This document shows positions 1 through 9,224 of a DNA stretch of 23,256 bases, piece by piece. The stretch's first letter is position 1, and the number at the start of each line of letters is the position of its first letter. The notes beneath the pieces are model-generated. The model saw nothing but the letters and a program-made list of their open reading frames with translations. It was not told the origin of the DNA and ran no database searches. This DNA comes from an uncultured bacterium (GTDB taxonomy: Bacteria > Bacteroidota > Ignavibacteria > Kapaibacteriales > UBA2268): assembly GCA_937875295.1 (NCBI GenBank), contig CALLXS010000031.1, positions 1 through 23,256 of the forward strand, written 5' to 3'. A program made the translations under genes and the position numbers.

Positions 1-11
1 AAAAATCATAA

Positions 12-1139
12 GATTATATAATTTTTGACAAATACATTAATAATTATTATAATGGAGAAGAAGGTAATACAGACAATTGGAAACTATTGGGTAACAGCGG
101 AACTAATCCAAATATTAATTTCCTAGGTACTATTGATAATAATAGATTAGTATTTAGAACAAGAAATTCTGAAAGAGCGACAATATTATCTAATGAACCA
201 TTCGCCGGATATTTCGGATTAAATACACCTGCACCAGTCACTTTATTTAATATGAATGATGGAATGCTTAGAATTGATGGAGGAAGAATTCGAAAAAATA
301 CTGCATCAAATGAGAATTTTTCTTTATTTGAGCCTACAGCTTTCAATGGATTAAATAGTGGCTTACAATTACAAAACGGCTCTGATTTCTTTGGTATTTA
401 TATAGAACAATTAGATCAATATTCTATCGATCAAAATGATTTTGTAATTTATTCTGGTGATAATTTTGGTAATAATAATACAGAAAATATAAAATTTTGC
501 CGGGCTTTATGGAACGGTTCTGTTCATACATTATATGAATATGCAAGAATTGATAGTAGAGGAAATTTTGGTCTTAATACATTGCAACCAACTGCAAGAT
601 TGCATATTAATTGTAGCAACGACAATCTCAATATGCGTGAAATTGGTAATTCAATTGAACATTCTAATTCAAATATTAGATTTGAAAATATTCCTTCTGG
701 TACTGGATATACTTTAGTTGTAGATAGTGATGGATATGTTTATGCGGATAAAACAGGTTCTTCTCCTCAAGCTGGTATAATTGAAGACAAAAATGAATTA
801 AACAACTTAAAGCAAGAATTACAAGAATTAAAAGACCAAATTAAAGATTTACAAAATGTAATTAAAGAACTATCTCTAAATAATCCTTATTCATTGCAAA
901 ATGCACCTAATCCTTTTGAAATGACAACTAACATTACTTACTTAATTCCAAGTAATGGAAATGTAAAATTAGAATTATTTGATGAATTAGGTTCTAAAAT
1001 CAAAGTTTTAGAAGATGAATTTAAAGTAAGTGGAAAATATACATATAACTTAAATGGTAGCGAGCTATCTAATGGTAGTTATTTTTATGTATTAACTTTA
1101 AATAATAAACAAATTACAAAAAAAGCTATTAAATTATAA
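12..1139 (+). CDS. T9SS-exported surface protein, 5' partial
   Basis: This is the 3' part of a secreted protein; no signal peptide or convincing start codon lies in the window. The open frame begins after an in-frame TAA at 9-11; the first usual start-type codon is TTG at 87, in the middle of a conserved-looking stretch (WKLLGNSGT, then FLGTIDNNRLVFRT). That stretch and later FGLNT..P..TLF and FGLNTLQPTARLHI segments resemble the short repeats that precede coiled coils in Bacteroidota surface and tail-fibre-like proteins. A coiled coil (ELNNLKQELQELKDQIKDLQ, about 785-860) follows. The last ~80 residues (NAPNPF to KKAIKL) are a typical T9SS type A sorting domain, which directs export across the outer membrane and is normally cleaved. 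Deleting one T in the T-run at 22-26 would open the frame to the window edge, so the stop may be an edge error. The specific role is unknown. Confidence 0.8.
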   Translation, partial: DYIIFDKYINNYYNGEEGNTDNWKLLGNSGTNPNINFLGTIDNNRLVFRTRNSERATILSNEPFAGYFGLNTPAPVTLFNMNDGMLRIDGGRIRKNTASNENFSLFEPTAFNGLNSGLQLQNGSDFFGIYIEQLDQYSIDQNDFVIYSGDNFGNNNTENIKFCRALWNGSVHTLYEYARIDSRGNFGLNTLQPTARLHINCSNDNLNMREIGNSIEHSNSNIRFENIPSGTGYTLVVDSDGYVYADKTGSSPQAGIIEDKNELNNLKQELQELKDQIKDLQNVIKELSLNNPYSLQNAPNPFEMTTNITYLIPSNGNVKLELFDELGSKIKVLEDEFKVSGKYTYNLNGSELSNGSYFYVLTLNNKQITKKAIKL

Positions 1140-1177
1140 AACAATTAAAACATTCTATTTCAAATTATAACAACAAA

Positions 1178-1903
1178 ATGTTTAAAATATTTAAATTTAT
1201 AAAAGATTTTTTACTGTTTTTCCCTTTATCAGTAATATTTCACCCTTTTGCAGTATTGTTAAATAAGGGTTATTATTTCAACAAACTAATTTTTTGGATA
1301 AGAAAAAATAAAAGCCAACTATTGCTAAATGATTTTTATAAACCTGTCAGAGATTCTTCTACCCGGCCAGTATTATATAAGTTTATTTCTGATAATTTCG
1401 ATTTAGTTAATAATGAAATTACATATGTCGAATTTGGTGTTTTTAAAGGAACTACCTTTAAATGGTGGATTGCAAATAATCTCAATCAAAATTCTAATTT
1501 TTTCGGATTTGACACTTTTGAAGGTCTACCAGAAAATTGGGGTTTCTATAAAAAAGGAGACATGCTTTCCGCGATACCAGAAATAAACGATTCTCGTGCT
1601 ATTTTTATAAAAGGTTTATTCCAAGATACTTTAGTAAATTTCATTCAAGAGAATAGAGATTTATTTTTATTACCTAGACCTAAAGTAATTCATTTAGATG
1701 CAGATTTATATTCTTCGACATTATTTGCACTTACTCAAATGTATCCATATTTGAATAAAGGTGATTTCATTATTTTTGATGAATTTAATGTACCACTTCA
1801 TGAATTTAAAGCATATAGTGAATTTGTAAGTTCTTTTAATGTAAAATTAAAACCAATTGTAGCTTTAAATAATTTTTATCAAACTGCTTTTATTGTTGAA
1901 TAA
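1178..1903 (+). CDS. TylF-family SAM-dependent O-methyltransferase
   Basis: The 241-residue product resembles the TylF/macrocin O-methyltransferase family, class I Rossmann enzymes that methylate sugar or small-molecule hydroxyls using SAM. The SAM-binding segment is VEFGVFKGTT at residues 84-93. It is followed by FFGFDTFEGLPENW (108-121), the family hallmark, and by HLDADLYSS (172-180) and FIIFDEF (197-203), whose aspartates usually hold the metal. Residues 1-40 are rich in Phe, Ile and Leu and may lie on the membrane. The start ATG follows an A-rich leader 38 bp after the preceding gene, so the two may be co-transcribed. The acceptor is unknown; a surface glycan is an inference from family members in polysaccharide loci. 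Confidence 0.82.
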   Translation: MFKIFKFIKDFLLFFPLSVIFHPFAVLLNKGYYFNKLIFWIRKNKSQLLLNDFYKPVRDSSTRPVLYKFISDNFDLVNNEITYVEFGVFKGTTFKWWIANNLNQNSNFFGFDTFEGLPENWGFYKKGDMLSAIPEINDSRAIFIKGLFQDTLVNFIQENRDLFLLPRPKVIHLDADLYSSTLFALTQMYPYLNKGDFIIFDEFNVPLHEFKAYSEFVSSFNVKLKPIVALNNFYQTAFIVE

Positions 1904-1930
1904 TAATTTTTTGACTTTACTATAAATTAA

Positions 1931-1962
1931 AGCATCTCTAAATTACATTTAGAGATGCTTTT
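1931..1962. terminator. Bidirectional hairpin terminator between convergent genes
   Basis: A perfect 12-bp stem (AGCATCTCTAAA at 1931-1942 with its complement at 1948-1959) encloses a 5-nt loop. T-rich sequence follows on the plus strand and the minus side is AT-rich. It lies between the convergent methyltransferase and metK genes and can end transcription from both. Confidence 0.85.
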
Positions 1963-1982
1963 CTCTTCTTACTAAAAATATT

Positions 1983-3137
1983 TTATTTCAATTTTTTAAA
2001 ATCTTCTACGAGGTTAAGTTCTTCCCAAGGATAATTATCTCTTCCGAAGTGTCCATAATTAGCTGTTTGTCTATATATAGGACGTCTCAAATCTAAGCGA
2101 GTAATAATTCCTTTTGGAGTAAGGTCAATATTTTTTTGTATATATTCCGAAACAATTAATTCTTTGCTATGGTCTTTCGGAGCGAGCTTCACATTAATTG
2201 AGACCGGATCTGCGATACCAATTGCATAAGATAGTTGTATAGTACATTCGCTAGAGATACCGGCTGCTACAATATTTTTTGCTAAATGGCGAGCAGCATA
2301 AGCAGCTGAACGATCGACTTTCGTTGGGTCTTTTCCACTGAAAGCTCCTCCACCGTGTGGGGCTCTTCCTCCATAAGTATCTACTATGATTTTTCTACCA
2401 GTGAGCCCGGTATCTCCATGCGGACCACCAATAACGAAGCTACCTGTTGGATTCACATATATTTTGGTATTTTCGTCCATTAATTCTTTAGGAATAATCG
2501 GATTTATTACATATTTAATAATATCTTCTTTGATTTTCTCTTGAGATACTTTTGGTCCGTGCTGAGTAGATATTACGATTGCATCTATTCTTATTATTTG
2601 ATTAGTCTCGTCGTCATATTCAATTGTAACTTGCGATTTAGAATCGGGTCTAAGATATGGCATTAAATTAGGTTGATTTTTGCGAATATCAGCGAGTTTA
2701 TGCACTAATTGATGAGCAAATATTAATGTCGCAGGCATAAAATCAGGGGTTTCGTCGCAGGCATAACCGAACATCATACCTTGGTCTCCAGCTCCACCAG
2801 TATCGACGCCCATTGCAATATCGGGAGATTGGTGATTAATGACATTAATTACAGCGCAGGAGAGCGAATCGAAGCGATAATCAGCATCTGTATAGCCAAT
2901 ATCAGCAATTACATTTCGAACAATTGCCTGCAAATCGACGTAAGTCTTAGTAGTAATTTCCCCTCCCACTACTATCATTCCGGTAGTGGCATAGCATTCG
3001 CATGCTACTCTACTTTGAGGGTCTTCAGATAGCATTGCATCTAAAATGGCATCTGATACTTGGTCGCATACCTTGTCAGGATGCCCTTCTGATACAGATT
3101 CAGAAGTAAAAAAGTAAGTTCTTTTTTTTGTGTCCAT
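1983..3137 (-). CDS. metK: S-adenosylmethionine synthetase
   Basis: MetK makes S-adenosylmethionine from methionine and ATP in the cytoplasm, supplying all cellular methylation. The 384-residue length is normal for the family. Visible signatures are GHPDK at residues 18-22 (ATP and Mg binding), GAGDQGMMFGY at 115-125, and the glycine-rich GGGAFSGKDPTKVDRSAAY loop nearer the C-terminus. The start ATG at 3135-3137 gives MDTKKRTYFFTSESVSEGHPDK, the normal N-terminus. The nucleotidyltransferase gene lies 91 bp upstream on the same strand. The leader is short and shows no sign of a SAM riboswitch. A candidate -7 box lies 38 bp before the start. Confidence 0.98.
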   Translation of the reverse strand: MDTKKRTYFFTSESVSEGHPDKVCDQVSDAILDAMLSEDPQSRVACECYATTGMIVVGGEITTKTYVDLQAIVRNVIADIGYTDADYRFDSLSCAVINVINHQSPDIAMGVDTGGAGDQGMMFGYACDETPDFMPATLIFAHQLVHKLADIRKNQPNLMPYLRPDSKSQVTIEYDDETNQIIRIDAIVISTQHGPKVSQEKIKEDIIKYVINPIIPKELMDENTKIYVNPTGSFVIGGPHGDTGLTGRKIIVDTYGGRAPHGGGAFSGKDPTKVDRSAAYAARHLAKNIVAAGISSECTIQLSYAIGIADPVSINVKLAPKDHSKELIVSEYIQKNIDLTPKGIITRLDLRRPIYRQTANYGHFGRDNYPWEELNLVEDFKKLK

Positions 3138-3175
3138 TGTGCTTTTTCTTTCAGTTTTTTGTTTTTAGACAAATA

Positions 3176-3183
3176 CAAAATTA
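3176..3183 (-). promoter_or_regulatory. metK: Candidate Bacteroidota -7 box for metK
   Basis: Read on the minus strand this is TAATTTTG, matching the TAnnTTTG -7 consensus of Bacteroidota. It is 38 bp from the metK start codon. No good TTTG -33 box is seen, and in such AT-rich DNA a single 8-mer can occur by chance. Confidence 0.35.
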
Positions 3184-3228
3184 TTTATTTTACTATATAT
3201 TAATAATATTAAATTAATAAAGCATAAT

Positions 3229-4206
3229 TTAATATTCAATTTCGCTTGAATTTCCTACATTTAGAGTATTAAATCTTCCTTTTACAGAAGAATGATTACC
3301 AATAATTGAATTATGCAAAGTAGAAATGCTTACCATTGCGTTGCTACTAATAATTGAATTTCGGACTATACTATCTTTTACTTTAGCTCCATTTGCGATT
3401 GTTACATTTGGTCCAATCACGGAATTTTCTACAATTGCCGTAGAATCAATATAAACAGGAGGTATAATCACCGATCCCTCAATTTCAATATTCTGATTAA
3501 ATTTGCTAAGCATATATTCATTTGTAGATAAGAGAGTTTCGGGTTTTCCGCAGTCATACCAGCCATCGACATTAAAAGTTTTGAATTTCTCTCCTCTTTT
3601 CATCATCATAAATAGAGCATCGGTCAATTGATATTCTAATTTAGTGCGAATATCTTTTTCAATTAATTCGTTTAAGCATTCAATAAGTAATTTCGGATTT
3701 TTAATATAATAAATACCGACAATTGCGGAATTTGAAACGAATTTTTCTGGTTTTTCTACCATATTTATAATAAATCCATTTTCGTCAGTTTCTACTACTC
3801 CGAATCTTCTAGGGTCTTCAACGTATTTTGTGCCGATTACGCTATATTCGCTTTTCATTAATTCAGTCAAATTTAGGTCAAAAATTGTATCGCCGAGAAT
3901 TATCATCAGAGGATCATTTTCCTCATAAGTTTCTCGTCCGACCCAAATAGCGTGTCCTAAGCCGAGACTTGCCTTTTGCGGAACGAAATCAACTTCTAAA
4001 TCAAAGTTGTTTTTTACATAATCTTGAATTAACTTCCCCATATATCCAGTAATTATCGTAGCCTTAGGTACTTTATGAGATTCTAATTCGCTAAGGATAT
4101 GCCCGATCATTGGCTTTCCAGCTACATTTAATAATACTTTTGGTAAAGTGTAAGTATGCGGTCTAAGCCTTGTACCTTCGCCTGCTACGGGTATAATTGC
4201 TCTCAT
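3229..4206 (-). CDS. Sugar-phosphate nucleotidyltransferase with left-handed beta-helix tail
   Basis: This enzyme joins a nucleotide to a sugar 1-phosphate, giving an NDP-sugar and pyrophosphate for polysaccharide or glycoconjugate synthesis. The 325-residue protein opens with the pyrophosphorylase signature GEGTRLRP at residues 9-16 and the PK pair at 22-23. LGD at 104-106 holds the metal-binding aspartate. From about residue 245 there are hexapeptide-like repeats (IEGSVI, AIVENSVIGPNVTI, AKVKDSIV) forming a left-handed beta-helix, as in GlmU, GlgC or mannose-1-phosphate guanylyltransferase relatives. The sugar and nucleotide cannot be fixed by eye; glucose-1-phosphate thymidylyl- or mannose-1-phosphate guanylyltransferase are the main options. 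metK lies 91 bp downstream on the same strand. Confidence 0.88.
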   Translation of the reverse strand: MRAIIPVAGEGTRLRPHTYTLPKVLLNVAGKPMIGHILSELESHKVPKATIITGYMGKLIQDYVKNNFDLEVDFVPQKASLGLGHAIWVGRETYEENDPLMIILGDTIFDLNLTELMKSEYSVIGTKYVEDPRRFGVVETDENGFIINMVEKPEKFVSNSAIVGIYYIKNPKLLIECLNELIEKDIRTKLEYQLTDALFMMMKRGEKFKTFNVDGWYDCGKPETLLSTNEYMLSKFNQNIEIEGSVIIPPVYIDSTAIVENSVIGPNVTIANGAKVKDSIVRNSIISSNAMVSISTLHNSIIGNHSSVKGRFNTLNVGNSSEIEY

Positions 4207-4255
4207 TTTTATTATATTAATTATTTATTAGAAATATTTGAAAATTAATTATTTG

Positions 4256-4263
4256 CAAAATTA
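4256..4263 (-). promoter_or_regulatory. Candidate -7 box for the nucleotidyltransferase gene
   Basis: TAATTTTG on the minus strand, 49 bp before the start codon at 4206, fits the Bacteroidota TAnnTTTG consensus. Only a poor T-rich match is present where a -33 box should be. Confidence 0.35.
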
Positions 4264-4369
4264 ATGATTATTTATTTAAAAGAGTAGGAATTAATACTTT
4301 TTTATTTTAAATAAATGATTAATTCATTATAAAAGTAATTTTTATACTATTCTTTTTGTTGGAATTACT

Positions 4370-4377
4370 TAATTTTG
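4370..4377 (+). promoter_or_regulatory. Candidate -7 box for the subtilase operon
   Basis: TAATTTTG matches the TAnnTTTG consensus but lies about 260 bp before the chosen start codon, implying a long leader if real. No -33 TTTG is present at the right spacing. Confidence 0.25.
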
Positions 4378-4639
4378 TAATTTTTAAAAAAAATGTAACA
4401 TTTTTCCTATTTAAATTGTTGTTAACGTATGATAACTAACAATATTAAATATTAGTTTATTCAACAAGCTATAACCCAAAAGCAGTTGGAAATTCATAAT
4501 TTTTCGATTTATAGATTAAGCAATAGATATAAAATAAATTGAATATCTACCATAGGAAATAAATTGCTTGAAAACTATATCATCGAAGATTAAAACATAC
4601 TATTGTAAAATAATAATATATATACATAAGGATATTTCA

Positions 4640-7600
4640 ATGAAAAACATATTTGTTATAATATGTGCATTTATGGCAATTTCACTATTTAGTGCTAATT
4701 CTCTTAGCTCAGCAGAGCTTAGTATTATTGATAATTACCATTCAAACATAATTAAAAATTCTAAAGGGCAAGTGCAAAAATACTCTGTATTAGTCTCATC
4801 TACGGCTAATCCAAGAAATAATTCTGATTTCAAAGAATATTATATTAATCGCGTACCTGATAAATTTTACCAAAAAGGAATAATTCAAATCAAAACCAAA
4901 TTTAAAACTGACGACGGCAAATCTAATTTGCTTCAGGCAGCTAATTCTTTAAATTCTCAATTAAGCAGTATTGGGGCTACTAATATTGAGACTTTAGCTG
5001 ATTATAATGAAATAACTAAATTTCCTGAAATGAAAAAATACGGTTTAGATAGAATTTATACTATTAATATTCCAAAAGATAAAGACCCATTAGAAGTATG
5101 TGCTGAATTAATGAAAAATCCAGATGTGGAATATGCCACACCTGTTTATGTCAGATTTAGTACAAAACATGTCCCAAATGATCCTATGATTACACAGCAA
5201 TATGCTTTAGAATCAATGAAACTTTACGATGCTTGGGAAGTAACAAAAGGTAGCTCTGATGTAACAATTGCAATAATTGACTCAGGTACAGATTATAATC
5301 ACGAAGATTTAATGAATAATATCTGGAAAAATCCGAATGAGACTCAAGCTAATGGCATAGATGATGATAAAAATGGAAAAATTGATGATGTTATTGGTTG
5401 GGATTTCGTTGGAAATATATCAACAGATGATTTATATAGCGGTAATTTTTATGAAGATAACGATCCTATTAATATCACAAATACTCATGGCACAAGCACT
5501 GCCGGTTGTGCAGCTGCAGTTACAAATAATAGCAAAGGAATAGCTGGAGCAGGATATAATTGCAAAATTGTCCCCATAAAAGTAGGTACTGAATTAGCAA
5601 ATGTAGACGGTTTATATCAAACTTATAAAGCAATCATGTATGCTGCAAATTTAGGAGTAGATGTCATTAATTGTTCTTGGGGTGGTAGTGGATATAGCCC
5701 TGCAGATCAAAATATTGTCGATTATGCAATTAACGAAAAGGGTTGCTTCTTTGTAGCAGCAGCTGGCAACGAGACAAATCCTAATGATGACAATTCGTAC
5801 TATCCTTGCAATTATCCAGGTGTATTTTCGGTAGGAGCTTACGGACCAAATTATGCAATTGCAAATTTCACTAACTACGGTTATAGCGTTGCTTCTTTTG
5901 CTCCGGGTGTATCAGTGCGAACATTAAACGCATTAAATAAATATACTAATATTCAAGGAACTTCATTCTCTTCTCCATATATGGCAGGAATTGCAGCTTT
6001 AATCAAATCTATTCATCCCGATTGGACTCCAAAGAAAATATGGCACCAATTGAGAAGTACATCAGATAGAGTTCTCAAATTAAACAACTCTCTTGATGAT
6101 AGATTTTTTGGTTCTGTTAATGCTTATAAAGCAGTTACTTATAATAGTACTAATTCAAATTTGGTAGTACCGGGAATTGGAGTAGAAAATTATTCACTTG
6201 ACGGAATAGAAACACAAAAACAAGTAATCAATTATGAAAAACATATTGTCAATATTAAATTAAAAAATCATTTAGGAGATGCAAAAAATTTAAAAATTAG
6301 AATTGGCTCTCCAGACGAATTCGTTGACTGCGACACAAGTTTTACTGTGGGTAATCTAAATGCTAATAATGAATTAAATTTAAATATTAATTTCTCATTG
6401 AATGATAAAAATCCTTGGAGCAATGGAACAGCAAAATTTGTAGTTTACTATACTGCTGATAACTATAATGATTATGAAATGATCCCAATTCCTATTAACG
6501 TACCTACAAATGTTAATACTGCTTTTTCCGGACAAAGTCTAGCATCATTTATTACTTCATCTTCGCCAAATATTGATGATGCCTTTGCTTTAGGTACTTT
6601 TGAAAGCTTACCGGGCTATTCTTTCGCTTTTTTATTGGATATCTCAAGTAGGTCAGTGAAAACGATTAAACCTTATTTAGAATATGCAACTTCTGCTATT
6701 TGTGGTGTAAATAAAGATCTTGCTTATATGGCAGCATATAGAAAAAGTTCAAATTTTGCTGCGATCCTAACATTACAAAGAAGTTCTAATTCAGATATAT
6801 ATGGACACACAACGTATAATGTATCAAATATTACTTCATTTGTAAATGATATTTATTTTAAGCAAAATGGAGAAGTTGGAATATTTTTAGGAGATGCTAA
6901 ATCTGGGACTTGGGGCATCGGCTACACTAGCAATTCTGGTGCTACTTGGAATTTAATCCCAAACCCAATTTCTGCTCAAACAAATGAAACCGGTTTAGTC
7001 GGAGCAAGTGATTTTGATGGACAAAATAATGTATGGTTTGGTTCAAGCAATGGCAAAGTATATCATTCAAGCGATTTCGGTCAAAATTGGAATTTTACTC
7101 AGGCTTCTCAAAATCAAATTGTAAAAGTTGCATTTATTGACAATAATAATGGTATGGCAATGTATTCTACAACTGCCGGGGTAAGAGGTTTAGTTTCTAC
7201 AACCGATGGTGGGCAGACTTGGACTGTTGTAAAGGATAACTTAATTAATATTGGGTTAAATCCTATAAAAATATTCGCCGATAGTAAAGTAAATTCTTAT
7301 GTTATCGTAAATTATGATGGTGCTTTGTATCAATCATATAATAATGGATTTTCTTGGAAACCAATATTAAAATCATATAATTATAATGTTACAGCTGCTA
7401 GTGCAGGATTTGCTGAAGATAAAACTGTATCTGTTTCATTATTTGGAAGCAATGTAGAGAATGTTCGTTATAAATCTGTAAGTGCTGATGCAAAACCTAA
7501 TTTAGCATTTGTTGATGCAAATCCATTTTCTTATGATTCTGTACAAGTAAATGAATTTAAAATTGGAAGAATCCAAGTTGCTAACGATGGTGATGCTGAT

Positions 7601-8413
7601 GCAACTATAACTAATGCTAAAATTGAAGTTATTAAAGGAACTGCAGAGGAATTTGTTTTAATAAGCAACTTCAATAGCTTAAAAGCAGGAGCAGATATTA
7701 AATATATTGTGAAATTTGCTCCACTCTCAGAGGGTGAAAAAGAAGCAAAATTAATTTTAAATTATAATGACAAAACTATAGAAACTCGTTTAATAGGATA
7801 TGCCTTTTCTCCAGCTAATGATGGACTTACAATCTTATCAGGATCTACTATTGAAATTGACACAGTAGCGCTACATACTACAAAGACTAAAGTAATAGTA
7901 TTAAAAAATAGTTCTCCAATTGAATTTACAATTAGTAGCATTAATAAATCAGGAAATAGCGACCCGGATAACGAATTATCAATAATAACAACATTCCCTG
8001 CTACTATTAAACCAAACGAAGAATTTGAAGTAATAGCACAATTCACAGGCAAAGTAATTGGTACTAAATCCGGTACTCTCGAAATAAATAATTCTAGCCC
8101 GGTAAATCCTATTAAAGTAAATTATACTGCGACTGTTTACGACAACTCAAATGTGGCAGAAGATAATTTCATAAATAAAATTATTCCTAATCCGGCACAA
8201 AATCATATAACTATTACAAGTAATGATGCTAAAGATTACATTACAGCAATTGAAATTTATGGACAACAAGGCAATTTAGCTTTAAAATATCCAATTTCGA
8301 ATCCGGAAAACAATATTTCTCTTGATATTTCTTCTTTATCGCAAGGAACTTATAATGTTATATTGATAAAAAGAAATTCAATAGAAAATCTAAAATTAGT
8401 AATAGTAAAATAA
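4640..8413 (+). CDS. Secreted subtilisin-like serine protease with T9SS sorting domain
   Basis: A 1257-residue exported S8 protease. The ATG at 4640 is preferred to an upstream in-frame TTG because AAGGA precedes it and a clear signal peptide (KNIFVIICAFMAISLFSA) starts there. A pro-region of about 170 residues follows. The catalytic triad is visible: Asp214 in AIIDSGTDYNHEDL, His283 in THGTSTAGC and Ser442 in GTSFSSPYMAG, with the oxyanion-hole Asn377 in AAAGNE. After the protease come a beta-rich spacer and a BNR/Ycf48-like segment (SGATWN, SDFGQNWNF, TTDGGQTWTV). Two Ig-like repeats of the kind seen before anchors follow (about residues 960-1170). The final ~80 residues (IIPNPAQNHI to LVIVK) are a type A sorting domain. 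It should act outside the cell or on its surface. The substrate is unknown. Confidence 0.93.
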   Translation: MKNIFVIICAFMAISLFSANSLSSAELSIIDNYHSNIIKNSKGQVQKYSVLVSSTANPRNNSDFKEYYINRVPDKFYQKGIIQIKTKFKTDDGKSNLLQAANSLNSQLSSIGATNIETLADYNEITKFPEMKKYGLDRIYTINIPKDKDPLEVCAELMKNPDVEYATPVYVRFSTKHVPNDPMITQQYALESMKLYDAWEVTKGSSDVTIAIIDSGTDYNHEDLMNNIWKNPNETQANGIDDDKNGKIDDVIGWDFVGNISTDDLYSGNFYEDNDPINITNTHGTSTAGCAAAVTNNSKGIAGAGYNCKIVPIKVGTELANVDGLYQTYKAIMYAANLGVDVINCSWGGSGYSPADQNIVDYAINEKGCFFVAAAGNETNPNDDNSYYPCNYPGVFSVGAYGPNYAIANFTNYGYSVASFAPGVSVRTLNALNKYTNIQGTSFSSPYMAGIAALIKSIHPDWTPKKIWHQLRSTSDRVLKLNNSLDDRFFGSVNAYKAVTYNSTNSNLVVPGIGVENYSLDGIETQKQVINYEKHIVNIKLKNHLGDAKNLKIRIGSPDEFVDCDTSFTVGNLNANNELNLNINFSLNDKNPWSNGTAKFVVYYTADNYNDYEMIPIPINVPTNVNTAFSGQSLASFITSSSPNIDDAFALGTFESLPGYSFAFLLDISSRSVKTIKPYLEYATSAICGVNKDLAYMAAYRKSSNFAAILTLQRSSNSDIYGHTTYNVSNITSFVNDIYFKQNGEVGIFLGDAKSGTWGIGYTSNSGATWNLIPNPISAQTNETGLVGASDFDGQNNVWFGSSNGKVYHSSDFGQNWNFTQASQNQIVKVAFIDNNNGMAMYSTTAGVRGLVSTTDGGQTWTVVKDNLINIGLNPIKIFADSKVNSYVIVNYDGALYQSYNNGFSWKPILKSYNYNVTAASAGFAEDKTVSVSLFGSNVENVRYKSVSADAKPNLAFVDANPFSYDSVQVNEFKIGRIQVANDGDADATITNAKIEVIKGTAEEFVLISNFNSLKAGADIKYIVKFAPLSEGEKEAKLILNYNDKTIETRLIGYAFSPANDGLTILSGSTIEIDTVALHTTKTKVIVLKNSSPIEFTISSINKSGNSDPDNELSIITTFPATIKPNEEFEVIAQFTGKVIGTKSGTLEINNSSPVNPIKVNYTATVYDNSNVAEDNFINKIIPNPAQNHITITSNDAKDYITAIEIYGQQGNLALKYPISNPENNISLDISSLSQGTYNVILIKRNSIENLKLVIVK

Positions 8414-8436
8414 TTTTATATAGTATAGGATAAAAA

Positions 8437-9042
8437 ATGAAACAATTATTTAAAAACATATTGCTATTTAGCTCAATAGCATTATTTTTATTATCATGCT
8501 CAAGTACAAAAGAAACTGAAATGAAAGAACAAACAACTGATGCAAAACCAATTTTCATCATCAAAGTAACCCAAAATGATAAATCAATGGGCGAAATTTT
8601 AATACAACTTAATCGAGAAGCTGCTCCTAAACACGTAGCTAACTTCGAAAGTTTAGTAGCTTTAGGTTCATATAATGGAACTGCATTCCATAGAGTAATT
8701 CCAGGCTTTATGATTCAAGGCGGCGATCCAAATTCAATCAAAGGTCCAAGAAATACTTGGGGTTTTGGCGATCCTAATCAAGCTAAAGTACCTGCTGAAT
8801 TTAGTTCTACACTCAAACACCTTAGAGGAACAATTTCAGCTGCAAGAAGCCAAGATCCTAATAGCGCTTCTTCACAATTTTTTATCTGCGTTGCTGATGC
8901 TCCTCATTTAAATGGTCAATATTCCATTTTTGGGGAAGTTATCGGAGGAATGGACGTTGTGGATAATATTGTAAAAGCTCCACGAGACAAAAACGACAAT
9001 CCAGTTGATAAAATTTCTATGACAATTGAAAGACAGAAATAA
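8437..9042 (+). CDS. Cyclophilin-type peptidyl-prolyl isomerase, lipoprotein
   Basis: This protein catalyses proline cis-trans isomerisation and should act in the periplasm as a foldase. It starts with a lipoprotein signal peptide ending in the lipobox LLSC, with Cys21 as the predicted lipidated residue, followed by a polar linker. The cyclophilin fold runs from about residue 42 to the end. The active-site arginine (Arg86 in FHRVIPGF) and Phe91, Met92 and Gln94 of GFMIQGG are present, as is SSQFFICVADAPHLNG. The position of the tryptophan of human cyclophilin A is His, as is usual in bacterial forms. It begins 23 bp after the subtilase and a terminator follows it, so the two are probably one operon. 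Confidence 0.93.
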   Translation: MKQLFKNILLFSSIALFLLSCSSTKETEMKEQTTDAKPIFIIKVTQNDKSMGEILIQLNREAAPKHVANFESLVALGSYNGTAFHRVIPGFMIQGGDPNSIKGPRNTWGFGDPNQAKVPAEFSSTLKHLRGTISAARSQDPNSASSQFFICVADAPHLNGQYSIFGEVIGGMDVVDNIVKAPRDKNDNPVDKISMTIERQK

Positions 9043-9069
9043 TATAATTTCTTAATATCATACAAACAT

Positions 9070-9108
9070 CAAGCTCTCAATTCATATTTTTGAGAGCTTG
9101 TTATTTTA
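9070..9108 (+). terminator. Terminator of the subtilase-cyclophilin operon
   Basis: An 11-bp perfect stem (CAAGCTCTCAA at 9070-9080 with its complement at 9090-9100), a 9-nt loop, then the T-rich tail TTATTTTAT. It is 28 bp after the cyclophilin stop codon. Confidence 0.82.
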
Positions 9109-9224
9109 TATAAAACAAAGAAAAAAATACTATTTTTTACCAATTGTATAATTTATTAACAATAACAAAATATTTTTTAACGTCTATAAAATTTTATTAC
9201 TATTTATATAAAAAGGATTTAGAT

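Larger units (their letters stand above)
4207..4639. other. Divergent intergenic region, 433 bp
   Basis: Very AT-rich DNA between the leftward nucleotidyltransferase and the rightward subtilase. It holds one TAATTTTG box facing each way (4256-4263 minus, 4370-4377 plus). A loose inverted repeat (TTGTT at 4416 with AACAA ending at 4442) surrounds a short GTTAACGTATGATAAC stretch. No RNA gene or plausible small coding sequence was seen. Confidence 0.5.

Noticed and set aside
1178..3137. A SAM-using methyltransferase beside metK as a functional pair.
   Set aside because: The genes are convergent and separated by a terminator, and metK serves the whole cell. The adjacency carries no specific meaning.
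3138..3228. A SAM riboswitch upstream of metK.
   Set aside because: The leader is too short and AT-rich, with no paired conserved elements.
4416..4442. A loose inverted repeat upstream of the subtilase as an operator.
   Set aside because: The arms contain mismatches and there is no matching regulator gene nearby.
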